DNA of 60,083 nucleotides. It comes from Akkermansia sp. GTDB lineage: Bacteria; Verrucomicrobiota; Verrucomicrobiia; Verrucomicrobiales; Akkermansiaceae. Below are positions 1 through 8,263 of the stretch, piece by piece. The notes beneath the pieces are model-generated. The model worked only from the letters and a program-made list of their open reading frames with translations. It did no database searches and had not been told where the DNA came from. The position numbers and the translations under genes were made by a program. The stretch spans positions 1 to 60,083 of the forward strand of contig JAFYWX010000037.1 in assembly GCA_017546445.1 (NCBI GenBank). The letters are read 5' to 3'. The first letter of the stretch is position 1; each line of letters starts with the position of its first letter.

Positions 1-67
1 AAACAGCTATTCTTTCATAGAGAATTTATATTGAAATTAAGGCGCATATGTAGCACCCCTCTCTGTC

Positions 68-232
68 ACCCGTTCCACGGGTTCCTATTCCTTATTTTTC
101 TTTACGAGGGGTTACGCGCACCATGCTGACGCACGGTGCGCTCCACCGCCTCGCTATTGTTATGTCGCCCGTTTCACGGGCTCTATTCCGCTCGCTGACG
201 CGAGCCATCAGCCCCACAAATCGCCATTTCTA
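68..232. repeat. Cluster of REP-like palindromes
   Basis: Four short hairpins lie in a row: ACCCGT/ACGGGT (68-82), GCGCACC/GGTGCGC (116-141), GCCCGT/ACGGGC (167-181) and GCTCGC/GCGAGC (190-205). The first and third are both followed by a CTATTCC-like tail, which suggests related units. At 211-230 follows a sequence whose complement reads GAAATGGCGATTTGTGGGGC. That matches the end of the family A repeats near 23.8, 29.8 and 32.1 kb. The TPR gene stop codon sits at its edge. No gene is visible in bases 1-229. Confidence 0.6.
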
Positions 233-823
233 CAACAGCCTGGCGGCGGCGCGGCGGCCATATACCGTGTCCGGATGCGAATCCGCCGCCCGTTGGAGCC
301 AGGACTGGGCGGCATCGGTATCGTGCAGCGATTTCTCGCAAAGCTGCGCGGCGCGGAACATCAGCAGCGCGGCGTCCTCCGGGGACTTGATGAAGCGCAT
401 AGCTTTCTCCAGCGAGGCGAGGGCGGAGGCTGCATCGCGCTGCAGCTCCAGCTGCAGGCGGGCCAGTTCCAGCCAGCCGCGCAGGCGCCAACGCTGCTGC
501 ATCACCACTTTTTCCAGCTCGGGCAGCAGCGCAGCATTCTTTTCCATATCCATGCGTTCCACCAGGCGCGCAAGAGCATCATCACCAGGCACATAGGACC
601 CCGAATAGAGACGCTCTGCGAGTTTCTCGCTCCACCCGGGAAGAATCCAGTAGCGAAAGAGGAGACCTTCCACCACGGCCAGCAGAACCAGCGCCCCCAG
701 CAGCAGGAGGATGCCCTGGGTGCCGTGCCCACCGTACATGCGCTGCTGCACAGGCTGCAAAGCCAGCGCAAACAAACCGATGGGACACGCCACCGCCACC
801 AGCTGGAATAAACGCCGCAGCAT
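230..823 (-). CDS. Membrane-anchored TPR-like protein
   Basis: A protein of 197 residues. Two hydrophobic segments lie near residues 5-25 and 37-56. After them comes a helical region of about 130 residues with TPR-like spacing (RLRGWLELARLQLELQRDAA, then AALLMFRAAQLCEKSLHDTDAAQSWLQRAA). It is probably an inner-membrane protein exposing a TPR scaffold for protein contacts; its partner is unknown. The start ATG overlaps the stop of the upstream LolA-like gene in a TAATG arrangement, so the two are very probably co-transcribed and translationally coupled. The stop lies beside a repeat cluster. Confidence 0.75.
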   Translation of the reverse strand: MLRRLFQLVAVACPIGLFALALQPVQQRMYGGHGTQGILLLLGALVLLAVVEGLLFRYWILPGWSEKLAERLYSGSYVPGDDALARLVERMDMEKNAALLPELEKVVMQQRWRLRGWLELARLQLELQRDAASALASLEKAMRFIKSPEDAALLMFRAAQLCEKSLHDTDAAQSWLQRAADSHPDTVYGRRAAARLL

Positions 824-1545
824 TATTTCTTGCCGGGCAGGTCATCCATCTCCAGATAATCCAGGGCTATGGTGCGCTCCGGGTTCTGGGGATTACGCAC
901 CTCAAGCTTCATCTGCTTGAAGAACCAGGTGCCATCACTCAAACGCTGCACAGACGTGATGGAGAAGCGCTTCTTGAGCTTGCCGTCCTTATCATAGCCA
1001 TCAATCTGCCAGGTCGTGCCGTTTTCCTTATCCACCCACATACGCACCCAGGCAAACTGGCCCACAGCGGGATTCGGGTTGGGCACCTGCACCACATAGC
1101 AATCGCGGCCCTTGATGCGGGAATCTGCCCCGGCATCCACCATCTGCCCGCCCTGCCAGTACAGGAAACGCAGGGATAAATCCTCGTAGCACACATCGGT
1201 GCCGGCAATCGTCTGGGCATACTGGGCGGGAGCCATCACACGGGCTTTACCGTTCTCCACCAGCATGATATCCACATTCTTCTCCTTGATGCGCACGTCA
1301 AAACGCTTCCAGGCATCGCCTTCCTTGTACTGGAATGCCAGCGTTTCGCCACGCACGCTGAGACTGAACGGAATCTTAAGCTTAGCCTTGCGGATACGCC
1401 CGGCCACATCCTTATTGCCCTGGCTCACCGTCATTTCGCGCATGCAGGCCAGCAATTCATCAGCAGAAGGCTCCACTTCCATCTCCTGGGCAGAAAGCGG
1501 CAGCACCATGGCTGCTGCCAGCAGTATATTTTTCCACATCTTCAT
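823..1545 (-). CDS. LolA-like outer-membrane lipoprotein-sorting family protein
   Basis: A 240-residue secreted protein starting MKMWKNILLAAAMVLPLSAQ, a clear signal peptide. The mature part has alternating beta-strand character, including VRMWVDKENGTTWQIDGYD and LKKRFSITSVQRLSDGTW. This resembles the family annotated as outer membrane lipoprotein-sorting protein, a LolA-type half-barrel. A role in carrying lipoproteins or lipids across the periplasm is inferred from the fold only. The longer reading frame to 1575 has ten extra residues. I chose 1545 because the signal peptide begins there and a TATGAT box ends 7 bases upstream, which implies a leaderless mRNA. Its stop overlaps the start of the TPR gene. 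Confidence 0.72.
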   Translation of the reverse strand: MKMWKNILLAAAMVLPLSAQEMEVEPSADELLACMREMTVSQGNKDVAGRIRKAKLKIPFSLSVRGETLAFQYKEGDAWKRFDVRIKEKNVDIMLVENGKARVMAPAQYAQTIAGTDVCYEDLSLRFLYWQGGQMVDAGADSRIKGRDCYVVQVPNPNPAVGQFAWVRMWVDKENGTTWQIDGYDKDGKLKKRFSITSVQRLSDGTWFFKQMKLEVRNPQNPERTIALDYLEMDDLPGKK

Positions 1546-1552
1546 GTCGTGC

Positions 1553-1558
1553 ATCATA
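1553..1558 (-). promoter_or_regulatory. -10 box for LolA-like gene (leaderless)
   Basis: On the minus strand TATGAT lies 7 bases before the chosen ATG at 1545. The -35 region (TGTGCA, 17 bases further up) is weak. Transcription would start at the A of ATG. Confidence 0.5.
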
Positions 1559-1598
1559 CCATATGAGCGCACCATTGCACAGCTTTTATTTTTTTGAC

Positions 1599-1627
1599 TT
1601 GCAGCATTTGTTCACCTGGTGTAGACT
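1599..1627 (+). promoter_or_regulatory. Promoter of MauE/DoxX gene (leaderless)
   Basis: TTGCAG (1599-1604), a 17-base spacer and TAGACT (1622-1627). The GTG at 1635 is 7 bases after the -10 box, so the mRNA probably starts at the start codon. Confidence 0.55.
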
Positions 1628-1634
1628 CGCCCGC

Positions 1635-2105
1635 GTGAAATACAATCGTTTTGTCAATTCGCTGCTGATGGCGCTGCGCCTGGGTCTGGGGGTATTTTTC
1701 CTGCTGACCGGGGTGCAGAAAGTGGCAGCTATGAACGAAATGGTGGATTTCCTGACCCGCAGCCGGATTCTGCCGGCCTTTTTCTCCTTTCCGCTAGCAT
1801 GCCTGGGGCTGGCCATGGAGCTGGTGGTGGCCGTGTGTCTGCTGACCAAGTGGAACTACCGCGGTGCCACCGTGTGGGGCGTGGTGATGTGCGGTGTGTT
1901 CCTGCTGCTGTATTTCCAGGGGTGGATGCGCGGGCTGGAGCTCAGCTGCAACTGCCTGGGCAGCACGCATGAGATTACGGACTACCCCTTTGATACCGGC
2001 ATGCGGCTGCTGCTGCTCGGCGGCATGCTCCTGCTCTTCTGGGATTCCCGCCGCCCCGCGCCCACCTTCATGAAGCTGCGTAAATACGAGTTCGAGGACT
2101 TATAA
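1635..2105 (+). CDS. DoxX/MauE-like membrane protein
   Basis: A 156-residue protein with four predicted membrane helices (around LLMALRLGLGVFFLLTG, ACLGLAMELVVAVCLL, GVVMCGVFLLLYF and MRLLLLGGMLLLF). This is the size and topology of the DoxX/MauE family, whose members have proposed redox or thiol roles in the membrane. The Cys pair in SCNCLGS, between helices 3 and 4, fits MauE-type proteins. Start choice: a GTG immediately after a good promoter. An upstream ATG at 1563 would overlap that promoter. It is divergent from the LolA-like gene and ends at a bidirectional terminator. The exact function cannot be told from sequence. Confidence 0.68.
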   Translation: MKYNRFVNSLLMALRLGLGVFFLLTGVQKVAAMNEMVDFLTRSRILPAFFSFPLACLGLAMELVVAVCLLTKWNYRGATVWGVVMCGVFLLLYFQGWMRGLELSCNCLGSTHEITDYPFDTGMRLLLLGGMLLLFWDSRRPAPTFMKLRKYEFEDL

Positions 2106-2155
2106 AAGCGCGGGTTCGGATACCTTCATGCCTGAACAGAAGCTTTAACAAAAAA

Positions 2156-2179
2156 GGGTCGCAAACGCGACCCTTTTTT
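2156..2179. terminator. Bidirectional intrinsic terminator
   Basis: GGGTCGC, loop AAAC, GCGACCC, then six T. An A-run precedes the stem, so it also works on the minus strand. It separates the converging MauE/DoxX and aminopeptidase genes. Confidence 0.88.
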
Positions 2180-2180
2180 A

Positions 2181-3479
2181 TCAGCGAGCCATAGCGGCTT
2201 CGATATCATCCGGTTCAATCGGCGCATTCGGGATGAGGTCCCCCACGCCGTTTTCGGTGATGAGTACATCTGTCTCCAGGCGGATGCCGATGCTCTCTGC
2301 GGGGATGTAGATACCGGGCTCCACCGTCCACACCTGGCCCACAGCAAAGCACTTCGTGTCGGAGCCCACGTCGTGCACATCGATGCCGAGGGAGTGGGAA
2401 GTGCCATGCATGTAGTACTTACGCACGCAGAGGGGATTCTCCGGCTGGGCATCCACTTCCTCCTGGGTGAGCAGGCCCAGCTGCACCAGCTCAGCAGCCA
2501 TGTTCACACGCACCAGGCGCTCGTACTCCTGCTTCTCCAGGCCGGGGCGCATGATGCTCATGGCATAGCGCTGCACGCGGAGCACAGCCTCATACACCGC
2601 ACGCTGGCGGGGGCTGAACTTGCCATTGGCCGGAATGGTGCGGGTCATATCACCGGCGTAGCCGCCGTACTCGGCGCCGATATCCAGCAGAATGAGGTCG
2701 CCATCCTTCACTTCCTTGTGGTTGGAGTTATAGTGCAGCACGCAGGTATCTGCCCCGCTGGCAATAATCGGCAGGAAGGAGAACTTGCGGGCGCGGCGGC
2801 GGATGTAGGCAGCGCTGAGGATAGCCTCAATCTCCCACTCGCCCATGCCGGGCTTCACCTGGGGCAGCAGGTCTGCAAAACCGGCACCGGTAATCTCACA
2901 GGCGCGGCGCAGCTGCACCATCTCCTCATCGCACTTCACCAGGCGCATCTCTGCCAGCTGGGAATACAGGCTCTCGGTGCGGGCATCCGGGTAAGAGGCG
3001 CGCAGCGCGGCGGCCATGCGCTCATTGCGGGTCTGCACATAGGTGTAGCGGCGGGGGTGGTTATCCGTCTCCAGCCAGATGGAGCTGGCAGCAGGCACCC
3101 ACTCAGCCAGCAGCGCATTGTACACATCTGTCCAGCGCACATCCTCCACCCCGCTCAGGGCCGTGGCGGCGTCTTCCGTAAGACGGGCGCCTTCCCAGAT
3201 GACAATCTTCTCATTCGTTTCGCGCAGCAGGAGGGTATCATCATGCTCACCGTTCTCGCCGATACGCATGAGCAGCACCGTTTCCTCCTGGTCAATGCCC
3301 GTCAGGTAGAACAGGTTGGCATTCTGGTGATGAGCCAGGGTACCATCTGCATTGGTGGGGTAAATATCATTGGCATGCACAATCACCAGCGCACCAGCCG
3401 GCAGCCTGGCGGCCAGTGCGTCTCGGTTTGCCGTGTAAAAAGAGGCAGGTATCGGTTCGTAACGGAGTGTATGGTTCAT
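2181..3479 (-). CDS. pepP: Xaa-Pro aminopeptidase (M24B)
   Basis: 432 residues with an N-terminal aminopeptidase-P domain (about 1-170) and a C-terminal pita-bread metallopeptidase domain. Visible dimetal ligands are the Asp residues of ILLDIGAEYGGYAGDMTRT, the His of MHGTSHSLGIDVHDVG, and the Glu residues of VEPGIYI and RLETDVLI. The enzyme removes N-terminal residues ahead of proline in the cytoplasm. I start at MNHTLRYEP, as in the family, rather than 54 bases upstream, because a promoter (TTGCAC-17-TATACT) occupies the upstream part. It is transcribed alone and is divergent from ndk. Confidence 0.93.
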   Translation of the reverse strand: MNHTLRYEPIPASFYTANRDALAARLPAGALVIVHANDIYPTNADGTLAHHQNANLFYLTGIDQEETVLLMRIGENGEHDDTLLLRETNEKIVIWEGARLTEDAATALSGVEDVRWTDVYNALLAEWVPAASSIWLETDNHPRRYTYVQTRNERMAAALRASYPDARTESLYSQLAEMRLVKCDEEMVQLRRACEITGAGFADLLPQVKPGMGEWEIEAILSAAYIRRRARKFSFLPIIASGADTCVLHYNSNHKEVKDGDLILLDIGAEYGGYAGDMTRTIPANGKFSPRQRAVYEAVLRVQRYAMSIMRPGLEKQEYERLVRVNMAAELVQLGLLTQEEVDAQPENPLCVRKYYMHGTSHSLGIDVHDVGSDTKCFAVGQVWTVEPGIYIPAESIGIRLETDVLITENGVGDLIPNAPIEPDDIEAAMAR

Positions 3480-3493
3480 ATCTTGCTGCCCGC

Positions 3494-3522
3494 AGTATAC
3501 TCCCTCTCCCCCGCCGGTGCAA
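3494..3522 (-). promoter_or_regulatory. Promoter of pepP
   Basis: On the minus strand TTGCAC (3517-3522), 17-base spacer, TATACT (3494-3499). The predicted 5' leader is only about 7 bases and has no ribosome binding site. Confidence 0.65.
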
Positions 3523-3553
3523 TGCGAAATCATGTGTTCAGGCTGCTTTTTCC

Positions 3554-3582
3554 TTGACAGATTGCATGCTCGGGAGTAAGAA
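3554..3582 (+). promoter_or_regulatory. Promoter of ndk
   Basis: TTGACA (3554-3559), 17-base spacer, TAAGAA (3577-3582). A leader of about 20 bases follows, without a Shine-Dalgarno sequence. Confidence 0.6.
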
Positions 3583-3609
3583 AGGGACTACACACCATTT
3601 GAAATCATT

Positions 3610-4059
3610 ATGGATCGCGACGAAAAAACCCTTATTCTTTTCAAGCCGGACTGCGTCCGCAAGAACCTCTCCGGTATCATCCTGCAGCGTCTCCTGAGCG
3701 AAGGTTTCCGCCTGCGCGGCATGAAGATGATGCAGCTGGACGACGCCATTCTGCGTGAGCACTACGCCCACATCATCGACCTGGTAATTGACGACAAGCC
3801 CCTGTTCCCCACCCTGTCCTACTTCATGCAGACCAGCCCGGTGGTGGCTCTGGTACTTTCCGGCCCCGGCGTTATCACCCGCGTGCGCAGCATCCTCGGG
3901 CCCACCAATTCCATGAAGGCCGACAAGGGCACCATTCGTGGCGACTACGGCACCAACAGCATGCTCAACATCTGCCACGCTTCCGACTCCCCCGAAAGCG
4001 CCGAGGTGGAAATCAAGCGTTTCTTCAAGCCTGAGGAAATCTTCGACAACGTGGACTAA
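3610..4059 (+). CDS. ndk: Nucleoside diphosphate kinase
   Basis: 149 residues, the normal family length. The enzyme transfers the gamma phosphate of ATP to nucleoside diphosphates through a phospho-histidine. The family hallmark ICHASDSPESAEVE contains the catalytic His. The N-terminal TLILFKPDCVRKNLSG and the RxxxGxT-like segment IRSILGPTNSMKADKGTIRGDYG also match. It is monocistronic, with a promoter at 3554 and a strong terminator just after the stop. Confidence 0.96.
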   Translation: MDRDEKTLILFKPDCVRKNLSGIILQRLLSEGFRLRGMKMMQLDDAILREHYAHIIDLVIDDKPLFPTLSYFMQTSPVVALVLSGPGVITRVRSILGPTNSMKADKGTIRGDYGTNSMLNICHASDSPESAEVEIKRFFKPEEIFDNVD

Positions 4060-4092
4060 TCTCCCACCGCACCAACCATTTCCAGCAAAAAA

Positions 4093-4117
4093 GGACAGCT
4101 TCAGCTGTCCTTTTTTT
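4093..4117 (+). terminator. Intrinsic terminator of ndk
   Basis: GGACAGC, loop TTCA, GCTGTCC, seven T. An A-run upstream makes it usable from the minus strand for the amidase gene as well. Confidence 0.9.
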
Positions 4118-4138
4118 GTTGACTGAATATCAGAAGGC

Positions 4139-5395
4139 TCAACGGCGGCGCTTGTTATTCCTTTTAGGCGCAGGAGCGGGCTTCTTAGGAGCAGGCTTCT
4201 TCCGCGCGGGCGTAGCGCGGCGGCGCGGGGCCTTCTGGCGCTGCTGGGTGTTCCTGGCAGGCTGCGTCTTCTTAGTCGGTGCGGGGTCCACCTTCACCGG
4301 GGGCGGCGGAGGCGTTTCCACCACAGGAGCCTTCTGCACCTGCAGGGCCGTGCCGGGATTCATCACCCGGGCAAACGCCTCCACACCGGCGGCCAAGGCC
4401 CTGGCCAGCTTAATCTGGTATTCCTCAGAGGCCAGGCGCGTGCCCTCCTCCGGATTGGTGGCATAGCCCATTTCCACCATCACGGCGGGGCAGCGCAGCG
4501 AATTCAAAAGACTGTAATGAGCACGCCGGCATCCGCCGTCCTCTGCACCGGCCTTTTCCACCAGGCTTGATTGCAGCGCCATAGCCAGGGCCATGCTGCT
4601 CTGGCTGAACTCGTGCCCGGGCATGGGTTTCTCATTCTTGCCGGCAGGGGCCAGCGTATAGGTCTGCGCACCCTTCACATCGCTTCGGCCGCTGTTCAGA
4701 TGCAGGCTCACAAAAATAGCAGCCGGGGCAGCATTCGTCGTATCCACACGGGCCTGGGGAGACTGGTATTGATTCTGCTCCTGGGTATACACCACCTCGA
4801 AACCGAGCTTCTTGAGCTCTGCCCCCAGCTTGGTTGCCACCACAAGCGCTACATCTGCCTCGCGCACATAGGGCGTCACCGTGCCAGTATCATGCCCGCC
4901 GTGGGCCGGGTCAATCACCACCGTACGCACCGCGCTCCGGTTGGCAATATACGTGGGGCGCAGCACAGGTTCTATCAGCTGCAGCACATCGACCTTTGCC
5001 ACCAGCAAATCACCGCTGGAATCCTCCAGCACAGGGTGCGAGAGGATGCAGAGGCGCTCCTGGATGCGGAGCTCTCTTGGCGCCGGCCCGAAGGTGAGAG
5101 ACACCTCACCATTGCCCAGTATGCGCTGTCCCACAACACGGCGGCCCTTGGGCTGCAGCACCATAAGCTTGTAAAAGCTGCGTAAATCCTCCAGCGGCAG
5201 ATATTCCACGCCGCCCACCTCGCGCACATGCCAGGAGCCCACATTCGGCGCCGGCTGCACCACCGGGGGCGCAGCTGCCTGTTCGGCCTCAGCCTTGGCC
5301 ACAGCATCCGCCGGATTTGCCACAGCAGCAGCCATGGATGCCAGCCACAACGGCACCACAACTGCCCCACACCGCCTTGCCATGTGCCCCATCAT
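4139..5395 (-). CDS. N-acetylmuramoyl-L-alanine amidase with basic Pro/Lys tail
   Basis: 418 residues: signal peptide (about 1-27), a beta-rich N-terminal domain and an Amidase_3 domain (about 160-350). The domain shows zinc-site motifs VVIDPAHGGHDTG and IFVSLHLNSG and the catalytic Glu region VMVEMGYATNPEEG. Family enzymes cleave the amide bond between MurNAc and the stem peptide, for example at cell separation. The last 60 residues are Pro-, Lys- and Arg-rich, probably a wall- or polyanion-binding tail. The start overlaps the stop of the upstream paralogue by four bases (ATGA). The two proteins share order and motifs, so they look like a tandem duplication. Confidence 0.9.
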   Translation of the reverse strand: MMGHMARRCGAVVVPLWLASMAAAVANPADAVAKAEAEQAAAPPVVQPAPNVGSWHVREVGGVEYLPLEDLRSFYKLMVLQPKGRRVVGQRILGNGEVSLTFGPAPRELRIQERLCILSHPVLEDSSGDLLVAKVDVLQLIEPVLRPTYIANRSAVRTVVIDPAHGGHDTGTVTPYVREADVALVVATKLGAELKKLGFEVVYTQEQNQYQSPQARVDTTNAAPAAIFVSLHLNSGRSDVKGAQTYTLAPAGKNEKPMPGHEFSQSSMALAMALQSSLVEKAGAEDGGCRRAHYSLLNSLRCPAVMVEMGYATNPEEGTRLASEEYQIKLARALAAGVEAFARVMNPGTALQVQKAPVVETPPPPPVKVDPAPTKKTQPARNTQQRQKAPRRRATPARKKPAPKKPAPAPKRNNKRRR

Positions 5396-6465
5396 CTCTC
5401 TCTCTTAGCGTAATTGCTGATGCTGGAACCGGAAATACTGGTACGCACACGACCGGGCCTGGGGGTAGTAGAAGCCACATTCTGAGCAGGGCGGCACACG
5501 GTGTTATTGTAAGCCATGATTCCCTTGCAGATACTGTCTGCCAGCAGATTCTGGTAGCTGCTGGTAGCCATTCTGCTGCATTCAGCCGGGTTGGACACGA
5601 AACCGCCTTCAAACAAAATGGCAGGGCGGCGTATCGTGCAAAGCACAGAGAAGCGGGCGCGCTGAATCCCGCGGTCTATAGCACCGGAACTGCGGATAGC
5701 GCGGCTATGCACCGCAGTGGCAAGCGCAATATTCTCACTATCCTGGTTGTTGCCGGCAAGCTCATCAAAACGGCGGGAGCGAGCGAAGGGCGAAGTAGTG
5801 CCCTGCGGCGCCAGGGTGAAGGTCTCAATGCCACTGGCCGCGCTGCGCCCGGCGTTGTGGTGAATACTCACAAAAATGGAATCAGGTATGCGGTTGGCAA
5901 TATCCACACGCTGCTGCAGCGTCAGAAAATAATCGCCATCTCGGGTCATCACCACGCGGTACCCTTGGCGCTGCAGCAATTTGCGCAACTTCCTGGCAAC
6001 GGCCAGATTCAAATCCTTTTCCTTGGCGATGGAGCTCACGGCACCGGCATCATGCCCGCCGTGGCCGGGGTCAATCACCACCGTGCGCAGCTTCCGGTCG
6101 GGCGAATACCGCGGACGCAGCACCGGATCCACCAATTTGCGCATATCCACAGATGAAATCATGAGGTCTGACCCCACCTTGCGCACCGGGTGCGAAAGGA
6201 CGTAGCGGTAGTTGTTCACATAAAAATCCTGTTTCTCCGGCTTGAGCGAGACCACATGCTTGCCACTGCCGTAGGACACACAACCGGGCCGCCCCTTCTT
6301 CGGTGTGAACCGGTAAAAGCGCCATACATCACTAAGTTTCACATACTCAACATCTTCAATACTGGTTACATCCCAGGTATTCTGTGCATACACTCCCCCC
6401 CACTGGCACATAAACAGGGCCAGCAGCATCATAACCATGTGTGAGGCAAGACGTCTCATATCCAA
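5392..6465 (-). CDS. N-acetylmuramoyl-L-alanine amidase
   Basis: 357 residues: signal peptide (MVMMLLALFMCQWGGVYAQ), an N-terminal domain of about 130 residues like that of its downstream paralogue, then Amidase_3. Motifs are VVIDPGHGGHDAGAV, IFVSIHHNAGRS and AILFEGGFVSNPAE, carrying the zinc ligands and catalytic Glu. It lacks the long basic tail of the second copy and ends in a short Ser/Arg-rich stretch. It is first of a two-gene operon. A periplasmic peptidoglycan hydrolase role is well supported; its precise part in division or recycling is not. Confidence 0.9.
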   Translation of the reverse strand: MDMRRLASHMVMMLLALFMCQWGGVYAQNTWDVTSIEDVEYVKLSDVWRFYRFTPKKGRPGCVSYGSGKHVVSLKPEKQDFYVNNYRYVLSHPVRKVGSDLMISSVDMRKLVDPVLRPRYSPDRKLRTVVIDPGHGGHDAGAVSSIAKEKDLNLAVARKLRKLLQRQGYRVVMTRDGDYFLTLQQRVDIANRIPDSIFVSIHHNAGRSAASGIETFTLAPQGTTSPFARSRRFDELAGNNQDSENIALATAVHSRAIRSSGAIDRGIQRARFSVLCTIRRPAILFEGGFVSNPAECSRMATSSYQNLLADSICKGIMAYNNTVCRPAQNVASTTPRPGRVRTSISGSSISNYAKRER

Positions 6466-6565
6466 ACTCTCTCTTACTCTACCATCTCTCCCCCTCCCCC
6501 CACAAGCCCAAAATGGTTCAGTTTCCGCATTTTTCTCGCACTCGTGTCAGCATTCCAGATAAATC

Positions 6566-6594
6566 TTGACACCAGCCCCAGGAACAGGCAGAAT
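6566..6594 (+). promoter_or_regulatory. Promoter of tRNA-Ser(CGA)
   Basis: TTGACA (6566-6571), 17-base spacer, CAGAAT (6589-6594), about 20 bases before the mature tRNA end. Confidence 0.5.
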
Positions 6595-6613
6595 ATGCCC
6601 CGCAACAAGCGCC

Positions 6614-6701
6614 GGAGAGATGGCTGAGTTGGTCTAAGGCACTCGACTCGAAATCGAGCGTGGCAGAGATGTCACCGTGGGTTCGAATCCCACTCTCTCC
6701 G
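6614..6701 (+). tRNA. tRNA-Ser(CGA)
   Basis: An 88-base class II tRNA. Acceptor arms GGAGAGA and TCTCTCC pair fully, the discriminator is G, the anticodon loop is CTCGAAA (anticodon CGA), there is a long variable arm, and the T loop is GTTCGAATC. CCA is not encoded. A terminator follows. Confidence 0.95.
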
Positions 6702-6710
6702 TCATGAGAG

Positions 6711-6744
6711 AGTCCTTGCTGTCCACTGGCAGCAAGGACTTTTC
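6711..6744 (+). terminator. Intrinsic terminator after tRNA-Ser
   Basis: Perfect 11-bp stem AGTCCTTGCTG / CAGCAAGGACT with an 8-base loop, then TTTTCATTT. Confidence 0.8.
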
Positions 6745-6753
6745 ATTTGTCTA

Positions 6754-6782
6754 TTGACAAGTAAGGAATCATTATGTAGGAT
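6754..6782 (+). promoter_or_regulatory. Promoter of four-helix membrane protein gene
   Basis: Consensus TTGACA (6754-6759), 17-base spacer, TAGGAT (6777-6782). The leader to 6808 is about 19 bases with no ribosome binding site. Confidence 0.65.
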
Positions 6783-6807
6783 GATGCAGCACTCCTGACA
6801 CTCCGGC

Positions 6808-7338
6808 ATGAAATCCACCCTGCTCCTTTTCTGTTCCCTGCTCTGTCTGCTGTTCTTCTCACTGCTTATCGTGGCAGCGGGCATTTCAGATGTTGCCCCG
6901 CCGGAGGACGCATACAGCCAGGTGATAAACCCGGAGGCCGCTTGCGCCTACCTGCACGACCAGGAATCCTTCAACCGGGTCATCGGGGTCATACTCGCCG
7001 GGCTCTCCACCTTGGGGGCGCTGACCGCCCTCGTCAGCCTTATTTTCCTGCGCAAGGAACGCATTCTGGTCTGGTTCCGGCTGGCGCTGCTGCTGGCGAA
7101 CATATGTATCATGCTGACCTGCGCCATCCTCTTCTTTGTCACCCTGATGGAGACCACGCAACCCACGCCGGAGTTCCTGCGACTCTGCCGCCCCTGGCTG
7201 GATTCCTACTGGGCACGCGCCATTCAGCAGACCCAGCAGTCAGCCTTGTTCCTGGGGCTTTGCTGCGGCATGCTCAGCGGGGTAAACAGCATGTCGTTCT
7301 ACTTCCACCACCGCCGACGCACCTATTATAACGCGTAA
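6808..7338 (+). CDS. Hypothetical four-helix membrane protein
   Basis: 176 residues, family not recognised. Four hydrophobic stretches lie near residues 4-27, 60-83, 90-113 and 145-163. A loop between the first two (VAPPEDAYSQVINPEAACAY) probably faces the periplasm. The C terminus is short and basic (HHRRRTYYNA). It is transcribed alone from a strong promoter and converges tightly (2 bases between stops) with tatD. No catalytic motif is visible. Confidence 0.7.
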   Translation: MKSTLLLFCSLLCLLFFSLLIVAAGISDVAPPEDAYSQVINPEAACAYLHDQESFNRVIGVILAGLSTLGALTALVSLIFLRKERILVWFRLALLLANICIMLTCAILFFVTLMETTQPTPEFLRLCRPWLDSYWARAIQQTQQSALFLGLCCGMLSGVNSMSFYFHHRRRTYYNA

Positions 7339-7340
7339 GC

Positions 7341-8144
7341 TCAAACAGGTAAGCGGAAGAAACGGCGGGCATTCGCCGTGGTGGCGGCAGCCACTTCCTC
7401 CAGAGAAATACCGCGGAGAGCTGCCATCTTTTCTGCCACAAAACGCGTGCGCCCGGGAATGTTGAGCTTACCGCGGTGCGGCTCCGGGGAAAGATAGGGC
7501 GAGTCTGTCTCCAGCATCACACGCTCCAGCGGAGCCCAGGCTGCCACAGCCTGCACATCAGCAGTCTTTTTGAAAGTAATGATGCCGGTGAAAGACACCA
7601 TGCCATCCAGCTGCTCAAAAATGGAATCCGCCTGTGCCTTGCTGCCGATAAAGCAATGAAACACCGGGCGCACCTTCGGGAAATTGCGGGCAATGGCAAA
7701 GGCATCGTCAAAGCAGGCGGTGCCTTCCTTATCGCGCGTGTGCAGGGAGATATTCAACCCCAGCTCCTCAGCCAGGGCAAAATGCTTCTCCAGCAGCACC
7801 TTCTGGCGAGCGTGGTACACAGCCTCATCCCAGCCCTCCGGGGCATCCCAGAAATAATCCAACCCCGTTTCGCCAATGGCGGCCTGCGGATGCTGGCGGC
7901 ACAAATCGGCCATGTACTCAAAATCAGCATCGCTCACATTCGTGACCTCAGAGGGGTGCGCGGCCAGGCAGGAGGTCACAAAATCCGGCATGCGGCGGGC
8001 AAGCTCCAGCTGCGGCAGCCAGTCCTGCGGGTGCGTACCCTGCGACACACAGTGCCCCACCCCCAGAGCCAGCGAATCTGCCCGCAGCTGTTCCAGATTC
8101 TCATACTTATCGTGCACCAGGTGGCAATGAGTGTCAATAATCAT
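7341..8144 (-). CDS. tatD: TatD-family metal-dependent hydrolase
   Basis: 267 residues of the amidohydrolase-like TIM barrel. Metal-site motifs are IDTHCHL at the N terminus, IGETGLDYFW, SLHTRD, PVFHCFIGS and MLETDSPYLSPEPHRG near the C terminus. TatD proteins are metal-dependent nucleases of the cytoplasm; the physiological substrate is not settled. I start at MIIDTHCHL, not 15 bases earlier. A textbook promoter (TTGACA-17-TATACG) ends exactly 6 bases before this ATG, which implies a leaderless message. Confidence 0.93.
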   Translation of the reverse strand: MIIDTHCHLVHDKYENLEQLRADSLALGVGHCVSQGTHPQDWLPQLELARRMPDFVTSCLAAHPSEVTNVSDADFEYMADLCRQHPQAAIGETGLDYFWDAPEGWDEAVYHARQKVLLEKHFALAEELGLNISLHTRDKEGTACFDDAFAIARNFPKVRPVFHCFIGSKAQADSIFEQLDGMVSFTGIITFKKTADVQAVAAWAPLERVMLETDSPYLSPEPHRGKLNIPGRTRFVAEKMAALRGISLEEVAAATTANARRFFRLPV

Positions 8145-8150
8145 GCGCAC

Positions 8151-8179
8151 CGTATACACCAGCCCCTCGAAATTGTCAA
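8151..8179 (-). promoter_or_regulatory. Promoter of tatD (leaderless)
   Basis: On the minus strand TTGACA (8174-8179), 17-base spacer, TATACG (8151-8156), six bases, then the ATG. It is one of the clearest leaderless arrangements in the window. Confidence 0.7.
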
Positions 8180-8263
8180 GGAGAACATGCTGATTTCAGA
8201 CTCGGGGAACCGGTGGAAAGATAGACAAAATTCACCAGAAAAGCTAAACGCACCAAGCGTGGC

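Noticed and set aside
2373..3557. A 394-codon frame opposite pepP
   Set aside because: The composition is rich in His and Gln, as expected of an antisense shadow. The pepP frame carries all metal-site motifs.
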